Shown: piece by piece, positions 50,601 to 59,616 of the stretch
Layout of the letters: the number at the start of each line of letters is the position of its first letter
Numbering within the stretch: position 1 is the first letter of the stretch
Assembly: GCA_035528065.1 (NCBI GenBank)
Contig: DATKZH010000084.1
Span: 1-64,000, forward strand
Source: DATKZH01 sp035528065
Lineage (GTDB): Bacteria > Planctomycetota > Planctomycetia > Pirellulales > Thermoguttaceae
Direction of reading: 5' to 3'
Length of the DNA: 64,000 nt
Notes under the pieces: generated by a model
The model's input: only the letters and a program-made list of their open reading frames with translations
Told to the model about the DNA's origin: nothing
The model's database searches: none
Position numbers and translations under genes: made by a program

Positions 50601-52183
50601 CGGAGATCGCCCTTTCGCTCGACGGGCTCGCGGACGACGTGCTGCCCGGGCGCGGTTTTCAGCGTGCAGGCCCGCTTGAGCGGGAAGGAGGCGTCGAACG
50701 CGCCGATTTGGGCCGGGGAGACGTCGAGCCCGTCGGCCGGCGTGCCGGTCGACGTGTTCATCGGCCGGAACTCGACGCCGGTGACGTTGCCCAGGCGGAG
50801 GTCGTCGAACCAGGCGGTGCCGCGGGCCTGGTAGAGGCCGGCCTTCACGTGCAGGCGCGTCACGCCCGGGTCCGGCGTGAACCGGTAGTCGTAGCGCTGC
50901 CACTCGGTCGTGCCGCTGATCCTGGCGAAGTCGCGAAACCGGACGAGCTGGTCGTCTGCCGCGTACTGATAGAGCGCGATGAAGGCCATCCCCGGACCGG
51001 TCACCTGATCGGTTCGCACCCATCCCGAGAGCCGGTAGACCGTGCCCGGCTCGGCCGGCAGGTCGAGATGGAGCTGCGGGCTGGGATTGGCGACCCCCTC
51101 GGGCACCGACGCCTTCGCGCAGAAGCGTCCTTCGTGCGGCGACTCGTCGACGATCGTGCAAAGCTCGCTCGTTCGTCGCCACTGGCCCTCGGTCATGGGG
51201 CCGTCGAGCGCCACGGCTCCGTCCTCTTCAAAGCCTCCGCCCGGAATCAGGGAGCGCTCGGCACGCATCGCCTCGTCGAGCTGGGCGTCGACGAACTCCG
51301 CTTCGTCGATCCACTTCCCGTCGACTTTGCGCACGAGCCGGTTGAAGGCGTAGCCGCCGAGGGCGAGGAAGCCGCCGCCCGAGCGGAGGAAATCGACCAT
51401 CGCCAGCCGGGCCTCGGCCGGGAAGGTCGCGCCCGTGGGCAGCACCACCAGGTCGAACTGGGACGCGTTGAACACGATCGGGTCGGCCAGCTCGTCGGCC
51501 GAGAGCAGCCGGACGTCGAATCCGGCGCCTTCGAGAATCTTGGCGAGCGTCTCCGGCGAGGAAGCGGCCCCCTGGACGGGCATGCCCGGCTCGCGGAGGA
51601 TGGCGGCCGCGCCGCCGGGGCGATGCGAGCGTCGGGCCGGCGGCTCCACCTCGTCGATCCGCTTCGGCTCGGTCCCGACCACGAGCGTCCAGTTGTCGAA
51701 GCAGGCGATCCCCTTGGCCTGAAACAGCCCGCAACGCAGCGAGACGAAATCGGCCTCCGGATGCACGCGGAACGTGTAGCTGTGGCGATTCCAGGGGCCG
51801 GTGCCGGTCAACTGGACGAAGTCGTGGAACGCGACCAGCTTGCCCCGCTCGTCGGTCTGGTAGACGGCGGCGAAGGCGTAGCCCCCCTTGCCTTGCTCGG
51901 GCACGACCTCCGCGACCTGCACGTCGACGGCCACGGTCAACGTGAGATCCCGGCCGGCAACCAGCACGTCCTGTCTTGCCCCGCCGGGCCGGTCGAAGCG
52001 GAGGCACCCGCCCGGATTGCCGCCCGGGGCGATCGTGCCCCCTCCGGTGTCCCAGCCTGATGCAAGCTCCACGTCGCCGTTCTGCACGAGCGACGGCGGG
52101 AGGGACGCGCCCGACTCAGCCGCCGGCACCATCGAGCCGAACAGAATGACGACGATTGCACACCAGACTGTTTCGTGTCGCAT
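47696..52183 (-). CDS. Giant secreted GH42-like beta-galactosidase-type protein
   Basis: A 1495-residue exported protein with signal peptide (CAIVVILFGSMVPAAESG). The modules appear in the order: carbohydrate-binding-like sandwich (about 30-185, ending IACFDNWTLVVG), a glutamine-amidotransferase-like Rossmann segment (about 210-300, FDLVVLPTGATFPAEA), a second related binding module (about 315-470, TAWFDDLRLGN), then a region with a glycosidase-type TIM barrel like GH42 (about 740-1120: FLFGTDTYART, LLYYINGDYQMRLEEHPEDVKTVW, EYYSTPFAGIDLVMTIDG) and the GH42-like trimerisation domain (GGTLVTTGDFSYD). Catalytic residues cannot be fixed with certainty. AGGAG lies 6 nt before the ATG at 52183. 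It is convergent with hypE (21-bp gap). Confidence 0.78.
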   Translation of the reverse strand: MRHETVWCAIVVILFGSMVPAAESGASLPPSLVQNGDVELASGWDTGGGTIAPGGNPGGCLRFDRPGGARQDVLVAGRDLTLTVAVDVQVAEVVPEQGKGGYAFAAVYQTDERGKLVAFHDFVQLTGTGPWNRHSYTFRVHPEADFVSLRCGLFQAKGIACFDNWTLVVGTEPKRIDEVEPPARRSHRPGGAAAILREPGMPVQGAASSPETLAKILEGAGFDVRLLSADELADPIVFNASQFDLVVLPTGATFPAEARLAMVDFLRSGGGFLALGGYAFNRLVRKVDGKWIDEAEFVDAQLDEAMRAERSLIPGGGFEEDGAVALDGPMTEGQWRRTSELCTIVDESPHEGRFCAKASVPEGVANPSPQLHLDLPAEPGTVYRLSGWVRTDQVTGPGMAFIALYQYAADDQLVRFRDFARISGTTEWQRYDYRFTPDPGVTRLHVKAGLYQARGTAWFDDLRLGNVTGVEFRPMNTSTGTPADGLDVSPAQIGAFDASFPLKRACTLKTAPGQHVVREPVERKGDLRGWAASGVIGSDNARWIPLLQTYDRYGRPRGAAAAMILNYKGFYAGSCWAYFGVENVDLLEDPQGPTASAIAQVARFMRRKLFLRNLATDHRLYREGEPVTASVVVDNRGSEERPVRLRFSLAGPRADRPPATAVRELVVPSGTKEQVEVTFPEVDGGGDLLRVAVTLEADGEPIDELVTGVVLQKPSPADSGPELRFAENYFTLNGRPTFLFGTDTYARTYDSAAENPWTWHQELTAARDVGLNLYENLQYNKPGHKMSDDDWRSFRAMGRLTQDLNLVFMPGMLVGHNVAIGDAELEEQSTLCGEYARHLGDTPGLLYYINGDYQMRLEEHPEDVKTVWNRWLKEKYPSADALRAAWGPDAVRGELGNLDFPPPASGRWDDVAAVDRLRFQSWLLGRWNRAHVEAVRRHDARHPITSEYYSTPFAGIDLVMTIDGQDVSNIGFFDRPVDDIDNLPLKIRWNDLRARGKGVSLGEYGVKTHPAWTVENGAVGYHIVRTEEEQSRLFLAVAHYALGLGACKVQNWCLRDAQARVFPWGIFYPNQMIPKDVAYVHRNESIVWRHFRPVQAAPALTVCLANQLRLGNQEALGTTVAYRTFGDLLALHYDFNVIDDHHLDQIPAATQVIVYPAPFAVQDAAYSRWLAWVKQGGTLVTTGDFSYDADRQRTRPERLAELAGVEFVAEGYPNVARTLGSDVKAEFSLPGLDAQVVRPCIRVKPTSAEVLGATSKGDPVLVRNRVGRGVVYFFTDPIELGDDDPAKATRRRLYSTLLDAAKLKPLPVTPNEPWLHVMREPTARGTVHVVYNTKLDAGTEPVEVPTAAGPVTLLTRNRWPALAAATREGHVVAASAYGRASVGDEPLMTGDGLKALLSLDGEDLRRSQAILIAPFEPGRVELPNRSDDFVAIAGEFRSGKWTPLERLPLSGASLSIDVDADRATCLILVCPENTEARWGAQLTEAMLHPDRIRGY

Positions 52184-52333
52184 CGGTGTCTCCTGCGTGC
52201 GGTCTCCGTCCTGCGGGTCGTTTCCAAGTCGGAGCTTTGGGGCCATGAAGACGTGGGCGAAGCCGCAAGCGGCTCTCGGACTGACGGAACGTCGGTCATC
52301 CCGGACTCGGATTTGCGATCTGCGGGAATCGGT

Positions 52334-54415
52334 CTACCGGCTCGGTTCGTTCCCGTTCACCTCGCCCCAAAGCTGACGCTGCGACGCCGTATCGAGTATC
52401 TCCACCACGTCGGCCTCCAGCAAAAACCCTTCCTGCTGCAACTGGAGCGCCGCTTGGGTCATCCGGGCGAGATAGGCCTCCCGGGTCGGATACCGCTCGA
52501 GCGCCGCCGGGCGTGGGTCGCCCTGCCTGCGCCGCTCTTCGGCCGTGCGGGCCAGCGGCAGGTGCATGCCGTGCAGCCCGCAGAGCACCCCTTCCGCGCC
52601 GTGCTCGGCGGCGCGGAGGTTCCAGCCGGTGTACGTGCCCAGCGGCACGGCCACGTCGGGAAGGCGAACGCCGGCCAGCTCGTTGCCGTCGGCGTCGACG
52701 GCCGGGATGAGCGTTCGATACGGCGGCCCCACTCGGGGCGGCACGTAGTCGGCGATGCCCTGCGTCAGCCAACGCGGGCCGGGGTCGAGCCGCAACGGCT
52801 GATAGTACGCCTGCGGCAGCCGAACGCCCGGGATCTCGGGAAACGACTCGCGGAAGGTCGCCAGGTCGACCAGCGTGCCGTCGGCGATGCGCGGATAGCG
52901 GCTCGCCGGCGGCTCCTCGCCCTGGCTGACCCAGCGATCGAGCGCGACCAGCATCGCGCGGAGGATCGGCGGGCGGTCGTCCAGCACGTTGCGGGGGTTC
53001 TGGCAGATGCCGCAGTCGGGCGGGCCGGCGCCGAGGTGCTGCGCCCCGGACACCAGGTAGACGCGAACGCTCGGGTCAAGCTCCAGGTCCCGCTTGCCTT
53101 CCACGTCGGTGTGCAGGAGCGAGGCCGCGCGCACCCAGTACTCGCTCGACGTCTGCGTGAAGATCATCTTGGGCACATGGCCGCGGGCGCGTGCCCGGGC
53201 GAGCGTGTCGCCCTCGCGGCCCGTGAGCGGGTCCTTCTGCGGCATCGGGGTGAAGGGGAAGAACTCGGAGGGGTTGAGGTTGCCTTCGTGCTGGAGGCTG
53301 TAAAGCGTGGCCATGCCGAAGCGGTGGTTGAAAAGCCCCTTGCCGGCCCCGGCCACGTGGGCCAGGCACCCGTCGAAGACCATCCGGCCGGCTTCGTCGG
53401 TGTTGAAACCGTCGTAGACGAAATGATGGACCACGCGCCCCGACTGCGAGATCCCGAACACGTACGCGCGCTCGACCGCGCCGGCCAGCGGGTTGGCCGT
53501 GCCTTGCCGATCGCGCTCGGCGTATCGGAAGAACGACACGCCGTCGCGGATCGCGGCCAGCCCCAGGCCGGCGACGCGCGGGTCCTTGCCGGTGTAGACG
53601 AGGTCGTAGAGCCAGCCGGGCCGGAGCCCCTCCTCGACGTACAGGCTCTTCGCGTCGGGCACGACCTTGCCGTCGTCCCATCGGGCGAACGCCCATGCGT
53701 CGCGCGGAACCTCGACGGCCGGCTCCGTTCGTCGGGGGCGCATGGTGAGCCGAGCCGACGCGTCGTCGAGGCTCACCGTGGCGTAGGCGTCCGACGTACC
53801 CCAAGGGCTCCAGAAGAACTCGCGGCTTCGGACCTTCTCGTCCACGCAGATCTCCACGTGGATCCTGCCGGTGATCGACTTGCCGCCGTCGCGGGCCACG
53901 GGCAGGCCGACGAGCAGGCGGTCGGTGTCGTCGGGCATGACGTCGCCGCACCAGCCGGTCCATAGGATGGAATACCCCTGGTGCATGAGGAAGCCGTTGC
54001 CGGCGTCGGCCAGGGTGGTCGGGTTGTTGCCCCCGACCCCGTTGAACGTCCAAAGGGCCAGCTTGTTGCCGCGGTTGTGTACGTCGTACAGCACGCGCCG
54101 GTTGCCTCGCGACGGATCGACCGGCGCGAGCAGGAAGAAATCGGTCCAGCACTCGACCCTCCCCCGGGCGTTTTGCGGGGCGAGCTTCAGGTCGGCGATC
54201 CGCCCGTTGGCCGGATCGTCGGGGTCGACCTCGAGGTACAACCGGCCGGCCAGCTTCTCGTAGGGCCCCGATCGTCCGAAGGAGTGTCCCCCGGCAAACG
54301 GCTCGCGCCGCTCGATCTTCACGCGCACGACCTCGGCCGGCGCGAGCTGCGGCAAGAGCAAGATCAGTGTGGAGAAGACCGCGCCGAGAATCGCGACGTA
54401 TCGCCATCGGTCCAT
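52334..54415 (-). CDS. Exported alpha/beta-hydrolase-domain protein (PF20091-like)
   Basis: A 693-residue protein with a signal or anchor segment (VAILGAVFSTLILLLPQLAPA). It resembles the large 'alpha/beta hydrolase domain' family: the N-terminal REPFAGGHSFGRSGPYEKLAGR motif, NRGNKLALWTFNG, YSILWTGWCGDV, then the nucleophile-elbow-like segment YVFGISQSGRVVHHFVYDGFN (G-x-S-x-S-G), and late LYLVSGAQHLGAGP with a candidate catalytic His. Substrates of the family are poorly known. The GCGAGG before the ATG supports the start. It lies between the GH42-like and the duplicated Wzz-like genes on the same strand. Confidence 0.8.
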   Translation of the reverse strand: MDRWRYVAILGAVFSTLILLLPQLAPAEVVRVKIERREPFAGGHSFGRSGPYEKLAGRLYLEVDPDDPANGRIADLKLAPQNARGRVECWTDFFLLAPVDPSRGNRRVLYDVHNRGNKLALWTFNGVGGNNPTTLADAGNGFLMHQGYSILWTGWCGDVMPDDTDRLLVGLPVARDGGKSITGRIHVEICVDEKVRSREFFWSPWGTSDAYATVSLDDASARLTMRPRRTEPAVEVPRDAWAFARWDDGKVVPDAKSLYVEEGLRPGWLYDLVYTGKDPRVAGLGLAAIRDGVSFFRYAERDRQGTANPLAGAVERAYVFGISQSGRVVHHFVYDGFNTDEAGRMVFDGCLAHVAGAGKGLFNHRFGMATLYSLQHEGNLNPSEFFPFTPMPQKDPLTGREGDTLARARARGHVPKMIFTQTSSEYWVRAASLLHTDVEGKRDLELDPSVRVYLVSGAQHLGAGPPDCGICQNPRNVLDDRPPILRAMLVALDRWVSQGEEPPASRYPRIADGTLVDLATFRESFPEIPGVRLPQAYYQPLRLDPGPRWLTQGIADYVPPRVGPPYRTLIPAVDADGNELAGVRLPDVAVPLGTYTGWNLRAAEHGAEGVLCGLHGMHLPLARTAEERRRQGDPRPAALERYPTREAYLARMTQAALQLQQEGFLLEADVVEILDTASQRQLWGEVNGNEPSR

Positions 54416-54433
54416 GTTGCCGCCTCGCTTTCT

Positions 54434-54649
54434 TCAGGGGGATCGCTGGAATCGCGTCTGCCGTGGGGCACCGGCCCGGCAGATCACGCTGCCCTCCATG
54501 ATAGCCGTGAGCCAGGCGCAGGTGAAGGACGCAACGTGATTCCAGAAGGCGATCTCCCGGTTGCAGCCCTGGCGACCGAAGCCGCAGTCGGTGGAGACGA
54601 CGAGCCGCTCGGGCGGGATGTGCCGGAGGGCTTTGCGCAGGCTACGACT
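54434..54649 (-). pseudogene. Remnant of a MetE-family (cobalamin-independent methionine synthase) 3' domain, copy 1
   Basis: In the frame shifted against the end of the Wzz-like gene, the minus strand reads SLRKALRHIPPERLVVSTD, then CGFGRQGCNREIAFWNHVA. This is the strongly conserved end of MetE-like C-terminal domains (I-P-x-E-R-L-V-V-S-x-D-C-G-F-G-R). Only this piece remains: upstream the frame runs into the Wzz-like gene and downstream the similarity stops after about 45 codons. The C-G-F-G cysteine, a zinc ligand in MetE, is kept. It is a gene relic that travels with the Wzz-like gene, as shown by copy 2. Confidence 0.6.
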
Positions 54650-55802
54650 TGACCTGCCTTCGCCTCATTGCCCTGCAAAGGGCTCCCAGGAGCAAAGGGA
54701 CGGCGAGCCAGACGGCGGATATTGCCGTGATCGTCTTGTAGGGAATCGCAACGCGTGGGGCGGGCGGGGCAGCCTTCTGCAACAACGTGCCTCGTTCTTG
54801 GATGAGCCCGTCTGTTCTCAGCGACATTATCCGAGTGCGGACGATCTGGAAAACGCACATAGCCCGCACGACCTCCGCCCTGGCAAGCTCCAATTCGAGC
54901 AGCTCGCCGTCATCTTCTACCGCACCCTCGATCTGCTCCCGACATCGGCGGCGCAACCACGACTCCACCGTGCGGCAAGCGTCGATCTCCCTTTGAATCG
55001 CTGCGGCCTGTTCATGCGGAGGTTGAACGACATCGGCCTCGACCGTCCCTTCTATTTCGGGGCCCAACGCCGCAAGCCGCGCCTCCAGAGTCGCCCTCTC
55101 GGCTTCATGGCGGGCGAGACTCTCCACTACGTCATCTGATGTGAACATCCCAGTAACGCATTCAGGCAGGAATGGCGTCAAGTGGCGGTCCGTCGACACT
55201 CGCTGGGCCATTTCGCGAACGTCCTCTCGAAGTTCTTCTAGCTCAGCGGATCGGCGTTCCCGTTCGTCCTCCAGCGCCTCCAGTTGGCGTCGCAGCCGCA
55301 TCGCTTCCGGACTGCGCCAGGTACGCGATTGGAAATACGAATCGACCACCGCGTTGACGATCTTCGCCGCGTCGTCCGGATCGCGGGCAGTAAGCGACAC
55401 GGTGACAAGCTCCGAGTCGTGCACCCTCTCCACCTCGATGTGCTCGGCGAGCCAGTCTGTCCGCGATTGCTGCCGCGGGAACACCGAGAGCGTTGCGATT
55501 TCTGGTCGACTGGCAGCACCGGCGAGCACCTCAGAACTGAGGATCGGCGCCCGTACGTCTACCTCGAACACAGTGCGGACTAGCTCGGGTGGAGGGATTA
55601 GCATTGAATGGTATGGGACCCTAAATTCTATCCACGCGCTAGCACGATGCGGCCGCCACGCGACGATCGACGCCACGATGCTCAACAGCACGGCAAGATA
55701 GGCCGTGAACAACAGCAGCCCCTTGAGCGAGAACTGGAAGCGGCGACGCGGGCTTGCGACTGCCTGCGTGCGCGTGCCTCGCTGCTGCGAGTCGTCGGCC
55801 AT
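54642..55802 (-). CDS. Wzz/GumC-like chain-length-determinant membrane protein, paralog 1
   Basis: A 386-residue protein with a cytoplasmic basic N-terminus, a transmembrane helix (GLLLFTAYLAVLLSIVASIVA), a Wzz-like periplasmic domain (PILSSEVLAGAASRPEI, LAEHIEVERVHDSELVTVSL, DPDDAAKIVNAVVDSYF), long coiled coils (about 165-310) and a second C-terminal helix (AISAVWLAVPLLLGALC) followed by a basic tail. This is the membrane part of polysaccharide co-polymerases; no Walker-type tyrosine kinase domain follows. The closest relative is the paralog at 59777-60940, homologous from end to end. AGGAG precedes the ATG. It has its own sigma-70-type promoter (55887-55915). The stop codon overlaps a MetE-family remnant. 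Confidence 0.8.
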   Translation of the reverse strand: MADDSQQRGTRTQAVASPRRRFQFSLKGLLLFTAYLAVLLSIVASIVAWRPHRASAWIEFRVPYHSMLIPPPELVRTVFEVDVRAPILSSEVLAGAASRPEIATLSVFPRQQSRTDWLAEHIEVERVHDSELVTVSLTARDPDDAAKIVNAVVDSYFQSRTWRSPEAMRLRRQLEALEDERERRSAELEELREDVREMAQRVSTDRHLTPFLPECVTGMFTSDDVVESLARHEAERATLEARLAALGPEIEGTVEADVVQPPHEQAAAIQREIDACRTVESWLRRRCREQIEGAVEDDGELLELELARAEVVRAMCVFQIVRTRIMSLRTDGLIQERGTLLQKAAPPAPRVAIPYKTITAISAVWLAVPLLLGALCRAMRRRQVKS

Positions 55803-55886
55803 GCTTCTCCTGCCCGAGCTGGATACGGCAGAGGTGCGGTGAAGTGCCGCAGAAAACCAGAGCCTCCCCGCTGGAACACCGCTTCC

Positions 55887-55915
55887 ATGCTAACCGCTTG
55901 TCTCACGGCGGTCAA
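55887..55915 (-). promoter_or_regulatory. Promoter of Wzz-like paralog 1
   Basis: Minus-strand TTGACC (55910-55915), 17-nt spacer, TAGCAT (55887-55892), about 85 nt before the start codon. The equivalent position upstream of paralog 2 has TTGACA-N17-TAACAT, so the arrangement is conserved between the duplicates. Confidence 0.6.
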
Positions 55916-55919
55916 TCAG

Positions 55920-56017
55920 GATGGGGGAGCGCGTGCAGTAGCACAGGCTTCCAGCCTGTGTGCACGACAGGTAAGACGCCGGTCCCTACATACCGCGACC
56001 GAAGGTCTCCCCGAGCC
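55920..56017. repeat. 98-bp repeat, copy 1, with solo GTAG hairpin
   Basis: These 98 bases are identical to 61058-61155. They include GTAG plus the hairpin CACAGGCT-TCC-AGCCTGTG (55938-55960). No inverted partner hairpin ending in CTAC follows here, so this copy is a solo unit. It sits between the GH20-like gene's stop and paralog 1's promoter; the rest of the 55803-56124 gap shows nothing else. Confidence 0.92.
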
Positions 56018-56124
56018 TGGCGGTTCTGGAGACCTGGGGTCCGCGGTTTCGGTGGGGTCCGGAGAGCTTCGCAGCGTGCCCGGGACGCCTTCTGGTTTCG
56101 CCGGGATTTCGATCTCGACACGGC

Positions 56125-59100
56125 TCAACCGTCCAGTGAGACCGCGTACACAATCACATCCATTCCCTCTCGGTTTCCCGGCTGGATCTCCAGGGATTCG
56201 ATCGTCGTCTCCGGATGCGGATTCTCCCAAGTGAACGTGGGGATATTGACCTGAAGGCGGCCCAGCATGCTGCCGAAGATGGCCGGCTCCTGGAGCCTGC
56301 CCAGGATGAAATCGTTCCAGTCGGTAACGTGGGTGCGGAACTTTAGGGGCAGCTTCTCGGTGGTGCCGTCGTCGTAGCGGAAAAGGTACGTTGCCGGCAC
56401 GGCGTTGCGGAAGTGCTCGTCGTTCTCGCCCTTGCCTTCGTAGCCGCTGACCTTGTTCGTGGTGTGCATCAGCGTGACGTACCGCGCCGTCTTGCCGATC
56501 TTCAGCGACGGTCCTTTGGCCGCGTTGCCCCGGATGACCAACCCGGCCGGCCGGCCCTCGACGCGAAAAGGACGGAGGACGGCGCCGCGGTAGTTGCTCG
56601 CTTCCTGCTCGAGGAACGCGGGCCGGGCACGGTCGGGGAGCCCCATCGCCTTCACGAGCTCGTCGCCCGACGCGACCGACGGCTCCCCTTCCGGGAGCAC
56701 GTCCGCCAGCGCCAGTGAGGCCGCGTCGGCGACATAGGGCTTCTCCTTCCCATAATGGTACGCCGCCTGTTGGTAGAGCAGCGTGTTGACGAAGGGGAAG
56801 TCTTCGAGGCAGCAGTTCTCGGGCGACCAGGTGAGATAGGCCGCCAGCGACATGCCGGTCATCACCTGCTTGTAAGGGGCCGAGGGATGCGGCGAGCCCC
56901 AGGTGGTGCCCAACAGGCCCGCGGCCCCGTAGTGGTAGACGTCTCGGGTGAAAAGCGCCACGTTCTCCGCCCGATACCAGGCGGGCGCGCCCACGACCGT
57001 GAAACCGAGATCCGCAAAGAACTTGACGAATCGGAACCGCCCCGCCTCGGGAATCCCGTAGTGCCACGGATTGAGCACGATGTCCCGGGGCAGCGGGGCC
57101 AGCTTGGGGCCGTCCTGCTCCAACTCGCTGATGCCGTACCTCGGCGCATTGTGTTGCGGATTGATCTCGTCGGCCCACATCCACAGCCGCACGCCCCGCC
57201 GGCTGAGATGTTCCCGCGTGATGCCCACCGTGTGGAAGATCCAGTCGAGCTCCGTCTTGCCTTGGGAGTGCGGGTCCTGGGGATCGACGATCTTGGCGAA
57301 GTGCAATTCATCCATGCCGAGATGCACGTCGGTCGGCTCCATCGTCTCGATGACCTCGTCCAGCAGGTCGAACACGAGCTTCGACGCGTCGGGGTGGAAC
57401 GCATTGAAGCTCCGCTCGAACTTGCGGCCCATCGGATACGAGTGCTTCTTCTCGGCCGCCATGTGCTCGTATTCGGGCTTGTTCAGGATCCAGCCGGCGC
57501 GGGACCAGAGGTACAACTGGGGAATGAGATTGATGCCTCGCTCCTTGGCATACTGGCTGAGCTGGCGGTAGTCCTCCTTGGTGTATCGCTTGCCGCCCAG
57601 GTTGGGATGGCTGTCGAAGGGGAAGCGGGGGTCGTCGCCGTACCCCACCAGATCGAGGGTCGCGTAGTTCATCCGCAACAGGAACAAGATGTCGATCATG
57701 TCCCTTGCCGAGCCGACGTCGCTCCCGCCCGACAGGTCCCAACCGCGCAACGCGAGGCGCGGGGCGTCGACCATGGTCAGGCACGGGATGGCCTTGTGCT
57801 GGGAGCTCTTCGCCTGGCTTCCCAGCAAGCAGGCCGTGGCCACGCCGCGGAGCACGCCTTCGCGCGTGCGTCCGGCAATGCGGATGCCGTCCGGCTCGAT
57901 TTCGAGGAGGAAGGCTTCGTTCGACCGGCAAATGGCCCGCTGCCGCTCGTCCAGCGAGAGGGGGCATTCGTCTCCCTCCCAGAGGCTGAGGCTGACGGGG
58001 GATTCCGTCTCTCGTTCCCTGTCGGTCAGGCCGCGGGCGACGAACTCCTTGAGGCTCTCGGAGAGCGACACGCCTTCGTCGACGAAGCGGAGCTCGGCCG
58101 GCAGGGGGAACGTCTTGCCTTCGTGGAGAGCCCCCTTCAAGGGCTTGCCGGCAATGAGGAACCGCGGCATGCCCAGCGGCTGCGTGATCCGGTCCAGCAC
58201 CGGCTCCTCCCTCCCTGCGGCTTCGGCGCCTGCCGCCTCGCCGTGCCAGGCGATCCGCAGCTCGGGCAAGTGCTGCAGTCTGCAGAACGACAGGCCCGGC
58301 AGTCCACCCCAGTTGCTCATCTCGGGCTCGCCGGTGGTGCGACGGCGGCTGAGGTTCAGGTAGAGGCTCCGCGGGTTGGTCCCCTCCTGTCCGCCGAGGA
58401 TGCCGGCCAAATCGATCTTCATCTCCACGAGGTACTTGTCGGCATGCTTCGTTGCCGCCGCCTCCCAGTTGCCGAGGTAGTCGAAGCCCGATTCGCCCTG
58501 GTCGTCGTACCAGGTGCGGTGCACCGGGCTCTTCTCGGCCGTCCTCTGGATGCAGGCGCGATAGCCGTCGGCGTTGACCAGGAACTGGTAGGAGTCCTTG
58601 CGGTTCGGCGAGATGAACGCCTCGACGTGATCCCCGCTGCGGACGACCGGCGAGTGCCGCTGGACGGTTCGGATCTTGTCCATCGCCGGCTCCTCGGCGG
58701 CAAACGCAAGGAACAGGCTCCGCCCGTCGGTGAACGCATTCACGTGCGTGGCGGGCTCGCAGGCGCGGTCGACGTTCTCCAAATCACGGAAATCGGCCAG
58801 TCGCACTGCCCGTCGCCACGCCGACTCGGTCACGCTCCCGTCCACGGTGACTTGCCCGCGAAGCAGGGGGATGGTTAAAGGCTCCCGGGCGAAGTGCCTG
58901 GCGAAGGAGACCGAGCCGAACAGAATGCCGGTCGGTGTGCCCGAGAGGCCCACGCGCACTTTGGTCACGTCGGCGCCCAGGTGGATGAGTTTCTGGGCTT
59001 CCTGCCAGGACTTGTGCGGGGCCGGCGCGGGGAGCGATATGGCGTCCTTGGCCCACTCGCCGCCGGCCTGGGTGAGCACCAGCGCACCGCCGCCCGAGGT

Positions 59101-59409
59101 GCCTTCCTGGTTGAGAACGCGGATCGTGAGCAGCCAGACGCCGGGGCCCACGACGTCGACGTCCTGATAGAGCCGGAAGAACCCCTCCCCCCTTTGGAAG
59201 AAGAGCCCGGCCCGGCTGACGTTGATCGCATTCTCCCCGTCGCCCTGGGCGGTCCAATGCTTGCGCCCTTCGCGGAAATCGGCGTTTTGGAGCAGATTCA
59301 CGCGTGGAAAGCGCGTGGCGCGGGCGTATCTCGATTCGGCCGCGTGGGTCGCGGGCGTGTTTGCGAGAATGACGAACAGAAAGATCCCCGCGGCAGTGCG
59401 ACTTCGCAT
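56125..59409 (-). CDS. Secreted GH20-like hexosaminidase with carbohydrate-binding modules
   Basis: This 1094-residue exported protein begins with a signal peptide (AAGIFLFVILANTPATHA). An N-terminal beta-sandwich is followed by a CBM9-like module (about 180-370: TIPLLRGQVTVDGSVTESAW, DHVEAFISPNRKDSYQFLVN). Then come a GH20b-like domain (ICRSNEAFLLEIEPDGIRIAG) and a TIM barrel with the GH20 catalytic signature H-L-G-M-D-E (His696 to Glu701) and WMWADEINPQHN. GH20 enzymes release terminal beta-N-acetylhexosamines by substrate-assisted catalysis. The C-terminal part is a binding module (PLKFRTHVTDWNDFILGRL). GGGGAGG lies before the ATG. It separates the two Wzz-like duplicates. Confidence 0.85.
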   Translation of the reverse strand: MRSRTAAGIFLFVILANTPATHAAESRYARATRFPRVNLLQNADFREGRKHWTAQGDGENAINVSRAGLFFQRGEGFFRLYQDVDVVGPGVWLLTIRVLNQEGTSGGGALVLTQAGGEWAKDAISLPAPAPHKSWQEAQKLIHLGADVTKVRVGLSGTPTGILFGSVSFARHFAREPLTIPLLRGQVTVDGSVTESAWRRAVRLADFRDLENVDRACEPATHVNAFTDGRSLFLAFAAEEPAMDKIRTVQRHSPVVRSGDHVEAFISPNRKDSYQFLVNADGYRACIQRTAEKSPVHRTWYDDQGESGFDYLGNWEAAATKHADKYLVEMKIDLAGILGGQEGTNPRSLYLNLSRRRTTGEPEMSNWGGLPGLSFCRLQHLPELRIAWHGEAAGAEAAGREEPVLDRITQPLGMPRFLIAGKPLKGALHEGKTFPLPAELRFVDEGVSLSESLKEFVARGLTDRERETESPVSLSLWEGDECPLSLDERQRAICRSNEAFLLEIEPDGIRIAGRTREGVLRGVATACLLGSQAKSSQHKAIPCLTMVDAPRLALRGWDLSGGSDVGSARDMIDILFLLRMNYATLDLVGYGDDPRFPFDSHPNLGGKRYTKEDYRQLSQYAKERGINLIPQLYLWSRAGWILNKPEYEHMAAEKKHSYPMGRKFERSFNAFHPDASKLVFDLLDEVIETMEPTDVHLGMDELHFAKIVDPQDPHSQGKTELDWIFHTVGITREHLSRRGVRLWMWADEINPQHNAPRYGISELEQDGPKLAPLPRDIVLNPWHYGIPEAGRFRFVKFFADLGFTVVGAPAWYRAENVALFTRDVYHYGAAGLLGTTWGSPHPSAPYKQVMTGMSLAAYLTWSPENCCLEDFPFVNTLLYQQAAYHYGKEKPYVADAASLALADVLPEGEPSVASGDELVKAMGLPDRARPAFLEQEASNYRGAVLRPFRVEGRPAGLVIRGNAAKGPSLKIGKTARYVTLMHTTNKVSGYEGKGENDEHFRNAVPATYLFRYDDGTTEKLPLKFRTHVTDWNDFILGRLQEPAIFGSMLGRLQVNIPTFTWENPHPETTIESLEIQPGNREGMDVIVYAVSLDG

Positions 59410-59616
59410 CAGCTACCTCCCCGCAGTCTCGGGATCTCGTCAAGGCCCTATCCATGCTGTGGTGGCCGTCATCACCACAGACGCCGAAGACCGCAAGATA
59501 GTTCCCCAGAAGGCTTATCTTCTGGACGCTTCCAGGGGAAGCCCGCTGACCGGGCGGACGCACCCTACGCGGCGATGGGCCTTCGGATCAGCGGCTCCGT
59601 CGCCCGAAGCACACGC
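59410..59616. other. Spacer between the GH20-like gene and MetE remnant 2
   Basis: Non-coding as far as I can see, with one imperfect inverted repeat (AGAAGGCTTATCTTCT, 59509-59524). Together with the remnant at 59617-59784 it fills the 367-bp gap upstream of the GH20-like gene, where that gene's promoter should lie; I could not pick out a convincing one. Confidence 0.4.
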
